DNA from: Flavobacteriaceae bacterium
Lineage (GTDB): Bacteria > Bacteroidota > Bacteroidia > Flavobacteriales > Flavobacteriaceae
Direction: 5' to 3'
DNA: 15,143 nt
Assembly (NCBI GenBank): GCA_013042825.1
Contig: JABDPL010000301.1
Coordinates: forward strand, 1 to 15,143
The position numbers and the translations under genes are program-made. This document shows positions 1-6,751 of the stretch, one piece after another. The number at the start of each line of letters is the position of its first letter. Positions within the stretch are counted from its first letter, which is position 1. The notes under the pieces are model-generated. The model searched no databases. It had not been told where the DNA came from and worked only from the letters and a program-made list of their open reading frames with translations.

Positions 1-717
1 AGGCAGGGTCGACTGGACTTCTTCATGAAAGCCCATCAAATGGCTAATATGTGTGATATATGCACGTTCCGGTTGTATTTGAGATATAAATTCAAGGGCT
101 TCTTCCAGGTTAAAATGTGCGATATGAGGTTTTTTCCTCAGCGCATTAACTACCAGGACCTTCAGGCCTTTCAGCTTTTCGCATTCTTCGGGTGCCACGG
201 TTTTTGCATCTGTGATGTAAGCAAAATCTCTAAACCTGAAGCCGAGAATATCGAGATCCTTATGTTTAACATTAATAGGGATTATGGGCATTCCTTTAAG
301 TTTGAACGGGGCATCGGTTATCTCATGAACGCTAACCGAAGGAGCACCGGGATATTTGTTCTCGGTCTCAAAGACATAATAGAACCTGGTTTTCAACGCC
401 TTGATTACCCGATCCTGGGCATAAATAGGCATATCGCCCTGTCGAAAAACAAACGGACGGATATCATCTAATCCGGCCACATGGTCATTGTGTTCATGGG
501 TGAAAATGATCCCATCGAGGCGTGTACATCCCGACCGTATCATCTGGTATCTGAAGTCAGGACCGCAATCAATAGCATAAGACCCATTTTCCCATTCGAC
601 CAAAACCGAAACGCGCAGGCGTTTGTCTCTGGGATCATTGCTATGACACACAGGATGCTCACTTCCTATAACCGGTATACCCTGTGATGTTCCTGTTCCT
701 AAAAAGGTGACTTCCAT
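1..717 (-). CDS. PhnP-like MBL-fold metal-dependent hydrolase (3' end beyond window)
   Basis: The reading frame starts at ATG 717-715 and stays open to base 1, giving 239 residues with no stop. The family is usually about 250 residues, so probably only a short C-terminal piece is missing. The N-terminus is a glycine-rich beta strand (FLGTGTSQGIPVIG, residues 5-18). The HxHxDH metal motif is at residues 74-79 (THEHNDH), followed by AGLDDIRPF. Further likely metal ligands are His152, Asp170 (YITDAK) and His223 (THISH). This order matches the PhnP/YcbJ-like branch of the metallo-beta-lactamase superfamily, which are cytosolic, two-metal phosphodiesterases or related hydrolases. The true substrate cannot be read from sequence; no phosphonate genes are visible nearby, so a C-P lyase role is not implied. 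It is divergent from the pnt operon. Confidence 0.9.
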   Translation of the reverse strand, partial: MEVTFLGTGTSQGIPVIGSEHPVCHSNDPRDKRLRVSVLVEWENGSYAIDCGPDFRYQMIRSGCTRLDGIIFTHEHNDHVAGLDDIRPFVFRQGDMPIYAQDRVIKALKTRFYYVFETENKYPGAPSVSVHEITDAPFKLKGMPIIPINVKHKDLDILGFRFRDFAYITDAKTVAPEECEKLKGLKVLVVNALRKKPHIAHFNLEEALEFISQIQPERAYITHISHLMGFHEEVQSTLP

Positions 718-957
718 GTATTTAGATCAAGAGAATTTAAGGTTAGCAAAGCAAAATTTACATCTCAACTAAAATATCCACATAACGCCGTATAAATGCA
801 GTTATTTAACTATTAATCAATAGTTTTCATTTATCAAATTCACACTTTTCAGAGAAAAAGAAATAAACTGTAAATGAATATCGAAAAGGTGATAATTATC
901 AAATTTTGTTTACAAATTTAGTTCTAAATTTACACTCCTGAATAAATATTTTAAAAT
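718..957. promoter_or_regulatory. AT-rich divergent intergenic region upstream of pntAA
   Basis: This 240-base gap separates two divergent genes and should hold both promoters. On the plus strand a TTG at 906-908 and TAAATTTA at 925-932 resemble the Bacteroidota -33/-7 pair, with one mismatch in the -7 box and a short 16-base spacer. On the minus strand TAAATTTG (920-913) matches the TAnnTTTG consensus but would leave a leader of about 190 bases for the hydrolase gene. Two symmetric elements could be operators: a 7-bp inverted repeat AACTATT/AATAGTT at 808-814 and 819-825, and the palindrome GATAATTATC at 891-900. In DNA this AT-rich such matches arise easily by chance. Confidence 0.35.
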
Positions 958-2058
958 ATGACCATAGGTATTTTAAAAGAAACCCAAAAGGGCGAAACCC
1001 GGGTTGTCATTTCACCAAATATTGCCAAACAGCTTATCGAAAAAAAATTCAAAGTACTCGTCGAAGAGGACGCTGGAGAGAAATCGTCATTTAAAAATTC
1101 CGATTATAGTGCTGCAGGTGCAGAAATTGAAGAACGCGGTGTTGTATTTAAAGAAGCTGATGTTCTCTTGAAGATCAATCCATTCTCGGAGGATGATCTC
1201 AAGCTTGTGAATGAGGGGCAGGTTTTGATCTCCCAATTATTCCACAAGTCTAATCCGAAATTGATAAAAGCACTATCTGATGCTAAGGTATCAGCCTTTT
1301 CTTTGGATGCCATGCCCCGTATATCCAGAGCGCAGGATATGGACGTACTGAGTTCACAAAGTAACCTGGCGGGTTATAAATCCGTGATCAGGGGAGCTTA
1401 TGAAATGAAAAAGATTTTACCGCTAATGATGACTGCTGCCGGGACCATAACACCCGCCAGGGTTCTCGTTTACGGTGTTGGGGTTGCGGGACTTCAGGCC
1501 ATTGCTACAGCCAAGCGCCTGGGCGCCATTGTTGAGGCTACAGATATCAGGCCTGAAACCAAGGAGCAAACCGAATCACTCGGCGCCAAATTTATAGAAG
1601 TGGAAAGTGAAGGCGAGGAAAGTGGTGGCGTTTATGCTAAAGTAGCTTCAGAAGAATACGCCAGGCGCCAAAAAGAAGCTGTGAACGAATCCCTGTTGAA
1701 AGCAGATCTCGTAATCACGACAGCCATGATACCTGGTAGAAAATCGCCGGTTCTTATCACGGCAGAACAGGTTGAAAAAATGAAGAACGGATCGGTTATC
1801 ATCGATCTGGCGGCAGCTCAGGGAGGTAATTGCGAATTGAGCAAAATGCATAAAGAAGTGGTTGTAAATGGTGTTAAGATCATCGGTACGACAATTGCAC
1901 CTGAAAGCGTTTCTACCAATGCGAGTGAACTCTTCGCCAAGAATATGCTCAATTTTCTCATGCATCTCACAGATGGCGAGGAATTCAAATGGGATCTTGA
2001 AGAAGAGATAACCCATGAAACGCTAATCGTTCACAAGGGAGAGATTCGACATAACTGA
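958..2058 (+). CDS. pntAA: NAD(P) transhydrogenase subunit alpha, soluble NAD(H)-binding domain I
   Basis: This is the peripheral dI subunit of the Re/Si-specific, proton-translocating transhydrogenase, which binds NAD(H) on the cytoplasmic face and passes hydride to NADP in domain III of PntB. It has 366 residues, the size of the separate PntAA in organisms with a split alpha subunit such as Rhodospirillum rubrum. The N-terminus (GILKETQKGETRVVISP, 4-20) is typical of the alanine dehydrogenase/PntA fold. Arg121, Gln126 and Asp129 fall in the spacing of the RQD loop that contacts the partner nucleotide. The Rossmann glycine motif GVGVAG is at 173-178 and the acidic strand end EATDIRPE at 193-200. 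The mobile-loop region is about 225-240, and TAMIPGRKSP is at 255-264. It is first in a three-gene operon, 12 bases ahead of pntAB. Confidence 0.96.
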   Translation: MTIGILKETQKGETRVVISPNIAKQLIEKKFKVLVEEDAGEKSSFKNSDYSAAGAEIEERGVVFKEADVLLKINPFSEDDLKLVNEGQVLISQLFHKSNPKLIKALSDAKVSAFSLDAMPRISRAQDMDVLSSQSNLAGYKSVIRGAYEMKKILPLMMTAAGTITPARVLVYGVGVAGLQAIATAKRLGAIVEATDIRPETKEQTESLGAKFIEVESEGEESGGVYAKVASEEYARRQKEAVNESLLKADLVITTAMIPGRKSPVLITAEQVEKMKNGSVIIDLAAAQGGNCELSKMHKEVVVNGVKIIGTTIAPESVSTNASELFAKNMLNFLMHLTDGEEFKWDLEEEITHETLIVHKGEIRHN

Positions 2059-2070
2059 AATAAATAGCCA

Positions 2071-2379
2071 ATGACCGAAATAATTGAATTCATAAAAAAT
2101 AATCTGGAACTGATCTATATCCTGATCCTGGTCATCTTTATCGGGGTTGAGGTGATCAAACATATTCCTGCCGTGCTTCACACGCCCTTGATGTCAGGGG
2201 CCAACGCCCTGAGTGGTGTCGTTATCGTAGGTGCCATACTCGTTATGCTGAATGCCGATCCCGAGAATTACATCGCTCTCGGATTGGGATTTGTAGCCGT
2301 GGTCCTTGGAATCATTAATGTGGTTGGCGGTTTCGCTGTGACCAACCGAATGTTGCAAATGTTTAAAAAGAAGAAATGA
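2071..2379 (+). CDS. pntAB: NAD(P) transhydrogenase subunit alpha, membrane part
   Basis: This 102-residue membrane protein is the alpha-encoded part of the proton-conducting domain II. Three hydrophobic helices are visible at about residues 14-29, 45-60 and 68-90. The conserved segment HTPLMSGANALSG (37-49) leads into the second helix and is diagnostic of the family; the C-terminus is a short lysine tail (MFKKKK). In many relatives this part is fused to the NAD-binding domain in one PntA chain; here it is a separate gene, the three-subunit arrangement. Its stop codon overlaps the start of pntB by four bases (ATGA, 2376-2379), so translation of the two is probably coupled. Confidence 0.95.
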   Translation: MTEIIEFIKNNLELIYILILVIFIGVEVIKHIPAVLHTPLMSGANALSGVVIVGAILVMLNADPENYIALGLGFVAVVLGIINVVGGFAVTNRMLQMFKKKK

Positions 2380-3761
2380 ATATCTACCTAAGCTTAATTT
2401 ACCTGCTCGCTACTGTAACATTTATTTATGGTTTAAAGCTTCTCGGGCATCCGGAAACTGCCAAACGGGGTAACCAGATCGCCGCAAGCGGTATGGCCCT
2501 TGCCATTGCAGGTACGATACTGCTACATGGCCTTGAGGTCAGTGGTTTTGTATACGGGCTAATCGGTGGTGCCATACTCATTGGTGCTATTATCGGATAT
2601 GTTATTGCTGTTAAAGTAAAAATGACGAAAATGCCTGAACTCGTGTCCCTGTTTAACGGGTTTGGTGGTGCCAGTGCTGCGCTTATCGGCCTGGTTGAAT
2701 TCGGACAGAATACCGGAAATACAAACCAAACGATCACCATTCTTGCGGCTATAGCCATTGGAAGCTTAACATTCTCCGGGAGCATGATTGCCTGGGCTAA
2801 ATTGAACGGAACGCTGTGGAAAGATATCCGGCTTCCGAAATATAACCTCATAAACAATATTTTACTGCTGGCCATAATCGCCTATGCAGTTTATATGGTG
2901 ATCAGCGGATCTAGCGGATTCGCTTTTGCATTGATCTTACTGTTTGGGGGACTGATTTACGGTGTACTTCTTGTCATTCCAATTGGTGGTGCAGATATGC
3001 CGGTGGTGATCTCACTATTGAATTCATTAACCGGTATTGCGGCGGCAATAACCGGTATCTTATACGATAATATGGTTATGTTGGCCGGCGGTATTCTTGT
3101 TGGATCTGCGGGATTGATATTGACCTACGCCATGTGTGAAGCGATGAATCGCTCACTGGTAAATGTGATGTTCGGCGCCTTTGGCGGAACAGAGGTAAGT
3201 GGCGGGGAACAGCATACCCAAACACAAGGCACCATAAAAAAAGCTTCTGTTAGTGATGTGGCTATCCTCATGAATTATGCCCAGCGTGTAATCTTCGTGC
3301 CGGGTTACGGATTGGCGGTGGCGCAGGCACAGCACGCAATTCATGAACTGGAACAATTATTGGAAAACCGTGGCATTGAAGTAAAATATGCCATTCACCC
3401 GGTTGCGGGACGAATGCCTGGACATATGAACGTGCTTTTGGCCGAGACCAACGTTGAATATGATAAACTGGCCGAAATGGAAGATGTGAATCCCGAGTTT
3501 CAGAATACCGATGTCGCATTTGTTGTTGGAGCCAATGACGTTGTTAATCCGGCTGCCAGGAACGATACATCCAGCCCTATTTATGGCATGCCCATTTTAG
3601 ATGTTGATCACGCCAAGCAAATAATCGTAAACAAAAGGAGTATGAACCCGGGTTATGCCGGTATCGACAACGAATTGTTCTACAACCAGAAGACCTCAAT
3701 GCTCTTCGGTGATGCAAAAGCGATAATTCAGGCGCTAGTCACCGAATTGAAAGGCATGTAA
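2376..3761 (+). CDS. pntB: NAD(P) transhydrogenase subunit beta
   Basis: The beta subunit has 461 residues: a membrane part (about 1-260, roughly nine helices) and the NADP(H)-binding domain III (about 285-461). In the membrane part, GGADMPVVISLLNSLTG (204-220) carries Asp207, the equivalent of the conserved E. coli beta-Asp213. Domain III shows the NADP fingerprint PGYGLAVAQAQ (309-319), GRMPGHMNVLLAE (345-357), GANDVVNPAA (385-394), and KRSMNPGYAGI with LFGDAK (420-430, 443-448). With PntAA and PntAB it would form the complex that uses the proton gradient to make NADPH from NADH, though it can run in reverse. One oddity: the stretch matching E. coli beta-His91 reads SLFNGFGG here (91-98), with Asn94 in place of histidine. 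Family assignment is certain; direction of operation is not visible. Confidence 0.97.
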   Translation: MNIYLSLIYLLATVTFIYGLKLLGHPETAKRGNQIAASGMALAIAGTILLHGLEVSGFVYGLIGGAILIGAIIGYVIAVKVKMTKMPELVSLFNGFGGASAALIGLVEFGQNTGNTNQTITILAAIAIGSLTFSGSMIAWAKLNGTLWKDIRLPKYNLINNILLLAIIAYAVYMVISGSSGFAFALILLFGGLIYGVLLVIPIGGADMPVVISLLNSLTGIAAAITGILYDNMVMLAGGILVGSAGLILTYAMCEAMNRSLVNVMFGAFGGTEVSGGEQHTQTQGTIKKASVSDVAILMNYAQRVIFVPGYGLAVAQAQHAIHELEQLLENRGIEVKYAIHPVAGRMPGHMNVLLAETNVEYDKLAEMEDVNPEFQNTDVAFVVGANDVVNPAARNDTSSPIYGMPILDVDHAKQIIVNKRSMNPGYAGIDNELFYNQKTSMLFGDAKAIIQALVTELKGM

Positions 3762-3843
3762 TCCAGCTTTGTCGTTTATATTCCTGCAATGATCGAAATT
3801 CTGTAAATAATAGTTAATTATTTTATAGACCATCGTATTTTAA

Positions 3844-3851
3844 TACCTTTG
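3844..3851 (+). promoter_or_regulatory. Promoter -7 box (TACCTTTG) of the 484-residue gene
   Basis: TACCTTTG is a perfect match to the Bacteroidota -7 consensus TAnnTTTG. It would place the transcription start near 3858, about 20 bases before the ATG at 3878. No clear TTG is seen at the -33 position; a TTTTA run at 3821-3825 lies at the right distance. This suggests the gene is transcribed separately from the pnt operon. An AT-only 7-bp hairpin (3805-3811 with 3817-3823) lies just upstream and might weakly terminate pnt transcripts. Confidence 0.6.
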
Positions 3852-3877
3852 CTACACTATCAATCCAATTCTTAACC

Positions 3878-5332
3878 ATGGAAATCACGTTGAAAGGCGA
3901 TAGAGAGTTCGATAACATTCCATCGATCAAACAAAAGGCCCTTCGCATCAATTTAAACGAACATATTTACGGCACCTTTGCTGAAATAGGAGCCGGACAG
4001 GAAACTGTAAGGCAATTTTTCAGGGCTGGTGGCGCCTCAGGCACCATTGCGAAGGCCATGTCTGCCTATGATAAGGATTTCAGTGATTCCATCTATGGCC
4101 ATGAGACCGACGGCCGATATGTAACCGAGGCCAGGCTAAAAAAAATGCTTACCCATGAGATAAATCTTATCGAAGATCGTATCTCGAGGATCAAACATCC
4201 GGATAAAGTCTTCTTTACCTATGCCAATACGGTTGCCACGATCGACTTTGCCAAACGATATAAAGGTCACGGATGGGTTGGTATTCGATATCAGATCGAA
4301 CCTTATCAGGACTATAACGAGATCATTCTGCATATACGTTTCAGGGAAAATGATGCGCGATTACAACAGGAAACACTGGGCATACTGGGTACGAATCTGA
4401 TCTATGGGGCCTATTATAAGTATAATGAGCCTAAGAAGTTGTTGCGCTATCTGTATGATCATCTTGACCAGGACCAGATCGAGATCGATACGATCAATTT
4501 TTCAGGGCCGCTCTTTGAGAATGTCGATAACAGGCTTATCAGCTTGCAGCTGGTTAGAAACGGTATGACCGACGCGGTGATGTTCTCTCCTGAAGGGATT
4601 AATGTTTTGCCGGCCGCGATGCTTTATAAAAAGAACATTCTTGCTTTGCGTGGTAGTTTCAGGCCCGTAACCAGGGTCAATATGGATATGTATGAGCGAT
4701 CTCTCGAGATGTTCATGAAAGAAACACGGGTGAATCCTGAAAAAACGCATGTGGTATTCGAAATAACACTTTCTAACCTGAGGGCTGAAGGAGAGATCGA
4801 TGAGCAGGACTTCATGGACCGTGCGAAACTGCTCTGCTCCTTGGGCCAGACAGTACTCATATCTAATTTTAAAGAATATTATCGACTTGTGGAATACTTC
4901 TCTCAGTATTCCAAAAACAGAATGGGTCTGGCCATGGGTGTAAACAACCTGGTTGAGATTTTTGATGAAAAGTATTACCGTCATTTGAGTGGTGGTATCC
5001 TGGAAGCCTTCGGAAAGTTGTTCTTTAAGGATCTCAGAGTTTATCTCTATCCTATGGAAAATGAAGATGGCTCCATAACCAATAGTGAGAATCTCAAGGT
5101 GCATCCGCGAATGAAGGAATTATATAAATTCTTCAAGTATAATGGAAAGGTTATTGACATAACTGATTACAATCCGAATTACCTTAATATCTTCTCGAGA
5201 AAAGTGCTTAAGATGATCACTGAAGGTAAGGAAGGTTGGGATGAAATGCTACCGGAAGGTATCGCCAAGATCATTAAGAAACAGAGCCTTTTCGGATGCG
5301 AAACCGAAGAGGTCATGCATAAAGACAATTAA
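3878..5332 (+). CDS. Conserved cytosolic protein of unknown function, 484 residues
   Basis: I recognise this as a widespread conserved family but not its function. It has no signal peptide and no membrane helix, so it is probably cytosolic. The most conserved-looking block is YGTFAEIGAGQETVRQFF (31-48) followed by GGASGTIAKAMSAYDKDFSD (51-70) and SIYG (71-74). Other notable stretches are YKGHGWVGIRYQIEP (128-142), FSPEGINVLPAAMLY (236-250) and FEITLSNLRAEGEIDEQDF (294-312). From memory, relatives in Bacteroidota and cyanobacteria carry labels such as 'TonB-dependent receptor' or 'nicotinate-nucleotide adenylyltransferase'. Nothing here supports those: there is no beta-barrel or signal sequence, and no HxGH nucleotidyltransferase motif. 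The ATG at 3878 is preceded by a good -7 box at the right distance. It ends two bases before a bidirectional terminator, so it is probably a single-gene unit. Confidence 0.9.
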   Translation: MEITLKGDREFDNIPSIKQKALRINLNEHIYGTFAEIGAGQETVRQFFRAGGASGTIAKAMSAYDKDFSDSIYGHETDGRYVTEARLKKMLTHEINLIEDRISRIKHPDKVFFTYANTVATIDFAKRYKGHGWVGIRYQIEPYQDYNEIILHIRFRENDARLQQETLGILGTNLIYGAYYKYNEPKKLLRYLYDHLDQDQIEIDTINFSGPLFENVDNRLISLQLVRNGMTDAVMFSPEGINVLPAAMLYKKNILALRGSFRPVTRVNMDMYERSLEMFMKETRVNPEKTHVVFEITLSNLRAEGEIDEQDFMDRAKLLCSLGQTVLISNFKEYYRLVEYFSQYSKNRMGLAMGVNNLVEIFDEKYYRHLSGGILEAFGKLFFKDLRVYLYPMENEDGSITNSENLKVHPRMKELYKFFKYNGKVIDITDYNPNYLNIFSRKVLKMITEGKEGWDEMLPEGIAKIIKKQSLFGCETEEVMHKDN

Positions 5333-5333
5333 A

Positions 5334-5357
5334 AAAAGCGACCGGATGGTCGCTTTT
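5334..5357. terminator. Bidirectional intrinsic terminator
   Basis: A perfect 10-bp stem AAAAGCGACC (5334-5343) and GGTCGCTTTT (5348-5357) with a GGAT loop sits between two convergent genes. The flanking A and T runs give a U-tract in both directions, so it can end both the 484-residue gene and bcp. Its distance to the stop codons is one base on the plus side and two on the minus side. Confidence 0.92.
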
Positions 5358-5359
5358 AT

Positions 5360-5815
5360 TTATGATTCGAGTATCTGGGCTGCGTGATCCTTGGTCTTGA
5401 CCTTATCGATTACGCGTTCTACCTTCCCCTCTTCGTTAAAAATGAAGGTTTTCCTGTGAATACCGTCATAAACTTTGCCCATAAATTTCTTTTCACCCCA
5501 AACGCCAAAAGCTTCAATCACCTTCTTGTCAACATCAGCCAGCAATGGAAATGGAAATTCAAATTTATTCTTAAAATTATTTTGTTTGGTCTCCGAATCT
5601 GCGCTTACGCCTAGCAGACTGTATCCCTGTTTCTTTAATTCGGAATAATGATCTCTCAAGTTACAGGCTTCGGCAGTGCAACCGGGTGTATTGGCCTTAG
5701 GATAGAAAAAAACCACCAATTTTTTACCTGTGTAATCCCTGAGATTAACTGTATTTCCTGATTCATCATTAACCGTGACTTCGGGAATCGGATCTCCCAC
5801 TTTTAGTGTATTCAT
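5360..5815 (-). CDS. bcp: Thioredoxin-dependent thiol peroxidase (peroxiredoxin, Bcp/PrxQ type)
   Basis: The 151-residue protein is full length for the Bcp/PrxQ family of cytosolic peroxidases, which reduce hydrogen peroxide and organic peroxides at the expense of thioredoxin. The thioredoxin-like fold opens with LKVGDPIPEVTV (4-15). The active-site loop FFYPKANTPGCTAEACNLRD (36-55) holds the peroxidatic Cys46 and, five residues later, the resolving Cys51, the spacing of an atypical two-cysteine PrxQ. RKTFIF (about 121-126) carries the conserved Arg near the active site. It converges on the 484-residue gene across a shared terminator and is divergent from nth. A TACTTTTG -7 box on the minus strand (5867-5860) lies about 45 bases ahead of the start. 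Confidence 0.95.
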   Translation of the reverse strand: MNTLKVGDPIPEVTVNDESGNTVNLRDYTGKKLVVFFYPKANTPGCTAEACNLRDHYSELKKQGYSLLGVSADSETKQNNFKNKFEFPFPLLADVDKKVIEAFGVWGEKKFMGKVYDGIHRKTFIFNEEGKVERVIDKVKTKDHAAQILES

Positions 5816-5839
5816 AGCGATATTGAGTAATTAGATTAT

Positions 5840-5867
5840 TAATTTTGAACGATTTGATACAAAAGTA
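5840..5867. promoter_or_regulatory. Divergent -7 boxes for nth (+) and bcp (-)
   Basis: Within the 52-base gap, TAATTTTG at 5840-5847 on the plus strand matches TAnnTTTG and would start nth transcription near 5854, leaving a leader of about 14 bases. On the minus strand TACTTTTG (5867-5860) matches the same consensus and would drive bcp; it directly abuts the nth ATG. Neither has a TTG at the ideal -33 distance. The two polymerase footprints would overlap, so the promoters may interfere with each other. Confidence 0.5.
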
Positions 5868-6512
5868 ATGACAAAAGCACAAAAAGTAGATTTCGTTATA
5901 AAAACTTTAGGAGATTTATACCCCGATACACCTATTCCCCTGCAGCATAAAGATCCGTATACCCTGCTTATCGCAGTGGTGCTATCGGCTCAGAGTACTG
6001 ATGCCAAGGTGAATGAGATCACACCTGTATTGTTCGCCAGGGCCAACAATCCTTATGACATGGTAAATCTTTCAGTAGAGGAAATACGGGATATCATCAA
6101 ACCGGTAGGCCTATCTCCTATGAAAAGTAAAGGCATATTTGAATTGTCGAAAATACTGATCGATAAACATGGCGGCAAGGTTCCCAATACCTTCGAAGAT
6201 CTTGAAGCCTTACCCTCTGTTGGCCATAAAACAGCAAGTGTTGTCATGTCTCAGGCATTTGGCATCTCAGCTTTTCCTGTTGACACCCACATCCACAGAC
6301 TTATGTACCGTTGGGGGTTGAGTAGCGGAAAGAATGTAAACCAAACTGAAAAGGACGCTAAGCGTTTGTTTCCGAATGCCCTATGGAACAAATTACATCT
6401 TCAGATCATATTTTACGGCCGTGAATATTCTCCGGCAAGAGGCTGGAACATTGAAAAAGACATAATAACGAGGACGATAGGCCGAAAATCCATTTTGAAA
6501 AAAATGATGTAA
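5868..6512 (+). CDS. nth: Endonuclease III, cysteine-free form
   Basis: Nth is a bifunctional DNA glycosylase/AP lyase that removes oxidised pyrimidines in base excision repair. The 214-residue chain has the usual N-terminal helices (DPYTLLIAVVLSAQSTDAKVNE, 29-50). The helix-hairpin-helix LEALPSVGHKTASVVMSQAF spans 112-131. Catalytic Lys121 lies in VGHKTA and catalytic Asp139 in FPVDTHIHR (136-144), corresponding to Lys120 and Asp138 of E. coli. The C-terminus is odd: after FYGREYSPARGW (182-193) the expected four cysteines of the 4Fe-4S cluster are absent, and the whole protein has no cysteine. The sequence continues without a frame break to a normal stop, so this looks like natural cluster loss rather than damage. 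Both catalytic residues are kept, so activity is likely. Confidence 0.93.
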   Translation: MTKAQKVDFVIKTLGDLYPDTPIPLQHKDPYTLLIAVVLSAQSTDAKVNEITPVLFARANNPYDMVNLSVEEIRDIIKPVGLSPMKSKGIFELSKILIDKHGGKVPNTFEDLEALPSVGHKTASVVMSQAFGISAFPVDTHIHRLMYRWGLSSGKNVNQTEKDAKRLFPNALWNKLHLQIIFYGREYSPARGWNIEKDIITRTIGRKSILKKMM

Positions 6513-6515
6513 AAC

Positions 6516-6543
6516 AAAAACTCCGGCTACCGCCGGAGTTTTT
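6516..6543. terminator. Strong bidirectional intrinsic terminator after nth
   Basis: A perfect 12-bp stem, with left arm AAAAACTCCGGC (6516-6527), loop TACC and right arm GCCGGAGTTTTT (6532-6543), lies three bases after the nth stop and nine before the stop of the minus-strand 47-residue ORF. Seven G or C pairs flanked by A/T runs give a U-tract on either strand. Confidence 0.95.
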
Positions 6544-6552
6544 CGCCAAAGT

Positions 6553-6696
6553 TTAGTTTAGAAGCGCTTCAAACTTTAATTTATTACAATTTATAACACT
6601 TAAAGCCTGAGAATAATTCAGAAGAAAATTAACCGTTTCTTCTTTCGGTTTTAGGGTTTCGGAATGTTTTAAATTCTTAGTGTAAAGTTTTGCCAT
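6553..6696 (-). CDS. Small conserved protein, 47 residues, unknown function
   Basis: An ATG at 6696-6694 opens a 47-residue frame ending at TAA 6555-6553, just before the shared terminator. The predicted product begins MAKLYTKNLKHSETLKPKEE, continues TVNFLLNYSQAL (residues 21-32) and ends in KLKFEALLN. It is basic, without a signal peptide or membrane helix. I recognise the KPK(K/E)ETxxFLLNYSxAL pattern from memory as a small ORF seen repeatedly in flavobacterial genomes, which is why I treat it as a gene despite its size. It lies 55 bases downstream of the sigma factor on the same strand with no terminator between, so co-transcription is likely. Function unknown; the Leu-rich second half might form a protein-binding helix. 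Confidence 0.7.
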   Translation of the reverse strand: MAKLYTKNLKHSETLKPKEETVNFLLNYSQALSVINCNKLKFEALLN

Positions 6697-6751
6697 GCAG
6701 CTATTTTTGGTTTGTTTAAACAACTAACGCGGCAAAAATTCATTTATTGTA

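Noticed and set aside
25..687. Two open frames (148 and 68 codons) on the plus strand at the left end
   Set aside because: They are antisense to the MBL-fold hydrolase, whose metal motifs and full-length match are clear.
808..825. Inverted repeat AACTATT/AATAGTT as a terminator
   Set aside because: It lies between divergent genes, where no terminator is expected, and is all but GC-free. At most it is a weak operator candidate.
2426..2875. A 149-codon open frame on the minus strand, rich in Pro, Ala and Ser
   Set aside because: Antisense of the hydrophobic membrane part of pntB; long antisense frames are expected opposite such codons.
4502..5104. A 200-codon open frame on the minus strand
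   Set aside because: It lies entirely inside the conserved 484-residue gene, has no recognisable domain, and that gene has a promoter and terminator of its own.
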